Of a stretch of DNA of 64,000 nt, positions 62,384 through 64,000 are shown one piece after another (the stretch's first letter is position 1; the number at the start of each line of letters is the position of its first letter). The DNA is taken from positions 186,001 to 250,000 of the forward strand of contig NZ_CP012020.1 in NCBI RefSeq assembly GCF_001183865.1. The letters are read 5' to 3'. The translations under genes were made by a program, and so were the position numbers. The notes beneath the pieces are model-generated. The model was not told the DNA's origin, ran no database searches, and worked only from the letters and a program-made list of their open reading frames with translations. This DNA is from Methylophilus sp. TWE2. GTDB taxonomy: Bacteria > Pseudomonadota > Gammaproteobacteria > Burkholderiales > Methylophilaceae.

Positions 62384-62956
62384 CTAATTCTGAGCGCATT
62401 TAATGAAGTGTTGTACCATTCTGCCATCCATCATTTGCGAGGTTTGCTTGGTCAACCGACATTCTTTTTCGGGATCCAGCGTCCACTCGGTATTATCAAT
62501 TTCTGTGTAGCGGTCTCTGTCCCATGACCAAACGGAGTCATGGCCGCGCGTGGGTTCCTCGCCCATTTCTTTGAGTTTTCTGTATCCGCTTAATTTCTTA
62601 TCCAGAATTTCCAGGGTATGCGTAGCCGGGTGAGTCCAAATAGGCTTCGCTGTCTTTGCTTTCACAGGAAACATCCACATTGGGCAGTAATGCGCGGTGC
62701 AGACACACATATGCGCAGGCTTCACCAGGTAAGCTTTTGAGGCAGCATTCAGGTGAACGATCTCAGCTTCAAATAGATCATGCGGTTTCACTTCCTGGCA
62801 ACTGGCAATGCGGCTTGGCCCTACTTCTTTGGTCAGGTAAGCGGTAATGTTTGCAGGCAGTTTAGCGGGATTCTGGAAGTGTTTTTCTATGCTGTATTCT
62901 TCAGATGCCATTAAGGCTGACGGGAACAGGAATAAAAGCAGGAAAAGTGTTTTCAT
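62384..62956 (-). CDS. Periplasmic protein of unknown function
   Basis: 190 residues with a signal peptide (MKTLFLLLFLFPSALMAS). The mature part has several cysteines: one in IASCQEVKP, a cluster in MCVCTAHYC, and two in the tail, which suggests disulfide bonding and oxidative folding. I recognise no family. It is co-directional with the deacetylase-like gene, four bases apart, so they may form an envelope-related pair. Confidence 0.78.
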   Translation of the reverse strand: MKTLFLLLFLFPSALMASEEYSIEKHFQNPAKLPANITAYLTKEVGPSRIASCQEVKPHDLFEAEIVHLNAASKAYLVKPAHMCVCTAHYCPMWMFPVKAKTAKPIWTHPATHTLEILDKKLSGYRKLKEMGEEPTRGHDSVWSWDRDRYTEIDNTEWTLDPEKECRLTKQTSQMMDGRMVQHFIKCAQN

Positions 62957-63203
62957 GAAAATGACTCATTGATTGCAAAGTAGTATTTTCCAGCAAATTT
63001 GAGTTTTTTGCGCGTGTATCTTCAATTTTTACAATGCTAGGTGCTTGTTTGCAAGGAGCAAACACGAAGAGGGCGCGCGTCATCTATTTAATTTGGTATT
63101 TTTACTGTTTTATTAGTTGATGCGTATGAGGCAAAGCTTTATTGAACAATTTTTGAGTCAGCGTGAGGTACACCCTAAGCTGACATTTTGACAGGAAGAA
63201 GGC

Positions 63204-63776
63204 TTAAGTTGATAAAGGTTGTGCTGCGGCTAAAAGGTAGGTGCGTACGTTATCTAGGGAGCTGTACACAAACTCATCCTTCACTACGATGTAAGAGAGA
63301 CACAATGAAACTCCCTGTATGTGCTTAAACTTTGGCTCGAGTGATTGTTTTACATGACCACCACTATGCACTAATACATTTCTAACAATACGTAGTTGAT
63401 TTATACAGGTGTAATTGTCCTTAACTGCATCAAGATTAATTCCTGCATGCTGGGTTAGATAGTTGTGCATGCATTTACGGTCATCTCGACCTTTGGCATC
63501 CCACCATGGGAGGCTCAAGTTGTGAAGGTTTTTGTAAGTATCACATAGCTTTATCAGCCAAAACTCTAGAAGGCTGTATGAGTCGATAACCATCCCTGGC
63601 TTGATAAGGTGAGAGAAGCCATGGTATTGCGCCTGTGATAACTCAGAGTCAAGGTCTTGAACCTCAAGCGGGGTCTGACTCTCTTCCTTTGTGGCATCAT
63701 AGTAGACTGCAAAGAGCTTATTGAAATAGTTCTCCAGACTTTTGCAAGAAGAATCAATTTGTGCGGTGAGTTTCAT
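63204..63776 (-). CDS. HEPN-like protein of accessory region
   Basis: 190 residues, mainly helical. A segment near residues 130-145, RIVRNVLVHSGGHV, carries R-x4-H (RNVLVH), the active-site pattern of HEPN RNases, which are common in toxin-antitoxin and antiviral systems. The N-terminal part (about 1-110) is helical and could pack against it. No MNT antitoxin gene is visible, although a reading frame ends 31 bases upstream on the same strand. The gene lies in AT-rich, accessory-looking DNA. Function is an inference from a short motif. Confidence 0.65.
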   Translation of the reverse strand: MKLTAQIDSSCKSLENYFNKLFAVYYDATKEESQTPLEVQDLDSELSQAQYHGFSHLIKPGMVIDSYSLLEFWLIKLCDTYKNLHNLSLPWWDAKGRDDRKCMHNYLTQHAGINLDAVKDNYTCINQLRIVRNVLVHSGGHVKQSLEPKFKHIQGVSLCLSYIVVKDEFVYSSLDNVRTYLLAAAQPLST

Positions 63777-63807
63777 TTCCTAGTCCTACCTGGTTGAGTG
63801 CTTGTGT

Positions 63808-63999
63808 TTAAACAAAACCGAAAGCTACATCTGTTGCTACAGCTCGACGGGAGGCACGGGGGGATTGGCTCCGCCCTAAATCTATTAATGTCCTTACGAA
63901 AATTTGCTGTGGAATTTTTCTATTTGGCCTATCCGGGCTATTGTTGAGAGTATATGCCTCTATTAGAATGCATATCGCAGTAAATATTAATAATAAATC
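63808..63999 (-). CDS. C-terminal end of an unidentified reading frame (start outside window)
   Basis: On the minus strand 63 codons are open from the window edge to a stop at 63808-63810, ending DVAFGFV. The first part is hydrophobic (LLLIFTAICILI) and the rest basic with Ser/Arg/Pro residues. It could be the tail of a membrane protein cotranscribed with the HEPN-like gene 31 bases downstream. An open frame of this length can also arise by chance, so it is offered with low confidence. Confidence 0.35.
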   Translation of the reverse strand, partial: DLLLIFTAICILIEAYTLNNSPDRPNRKIPQQIFVRTLIDLGRSQSPRASRRAVATDVAFGFV

Positions 64000-64000
64000 A

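Overview
This window is a stretch of bacterial chromosome that looks betaproteobacterial, most likely Nitrosomonadales/Methylophilaceae. The basis is gene order and family resemblance: ponA diverging from pilMNOPQ-aroK-aroB, a regulatory PTS block with hprK and rapZ, dksA, and a TorF porin beside glnK-amtB. The species cannot be read from the sequence. No phylogenetic search was possible.

Layout. 1-1312 is the AT-rich end of an inserted element. It carries most of a large gene that may be a recombinase, and it cuts comM after the FLDEL motif, so only the 5' part of comM remains (1304-2227). Next come ubiK and a sigma-54 promoter driving a TorF-type porin, glnK and amtB. 5656-10386 is a three-gene type I secretion-like operon whose ATPase has lost most catalytic motifs. 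11155-22215 is conserved core: PBP1A, the type IVa pilus alignment and secretin genes pilMNOPQ, aroK, aroB, dgt and dksA. folD and three tRNA genes (Pro, Arg, His) follow, then a ~180-bp nested palindrome and a diguanylate cyclase gene.

25015-34550 holds eight tightly coupled genes for a second, MSHA-like type IV filament machine: secretin, TPR protein, ATPase, platform protein, two unrecognised membrane proteins and two pilin-like proteins. No major pilin or prepilin peptidase lies nearby. moeB, a BFD-like ferredoxin, a zinc-ribbon membrane protein and valS follow. 39666-40913 encodes a photolyase-like protein whose domains appear swapped in order. nfeD and an SPFH protein precede a transglutaminase / ATP-grasp-alpha-E / transglutaminase operon (42415-49200) of the kind predicted to make or process peptides.

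49353-62956 is mainly housekeeping: an amidase, a HAD phosphatase, a thiopurine-type methyltransferase, a VOC/HPPD-like dioxygenase, oligopeptidase A, the PTS regulatory block (hpf, hprK, rapZ, EIIA-Man, HPr, EI), alkB and a polysaccharide-deacetylase-like protein. The last kilobase is again AT-rich and accessory in character, with a HEPN-like protein (R-x4-H motif) and the end of another reading frame running off the window.

The strongest leads for something undescribed are the pilin-poor MSHA-like locus, the permuted photolyase, the degenerate secretion ATPase, and the comM insertion with its palindromic junction.
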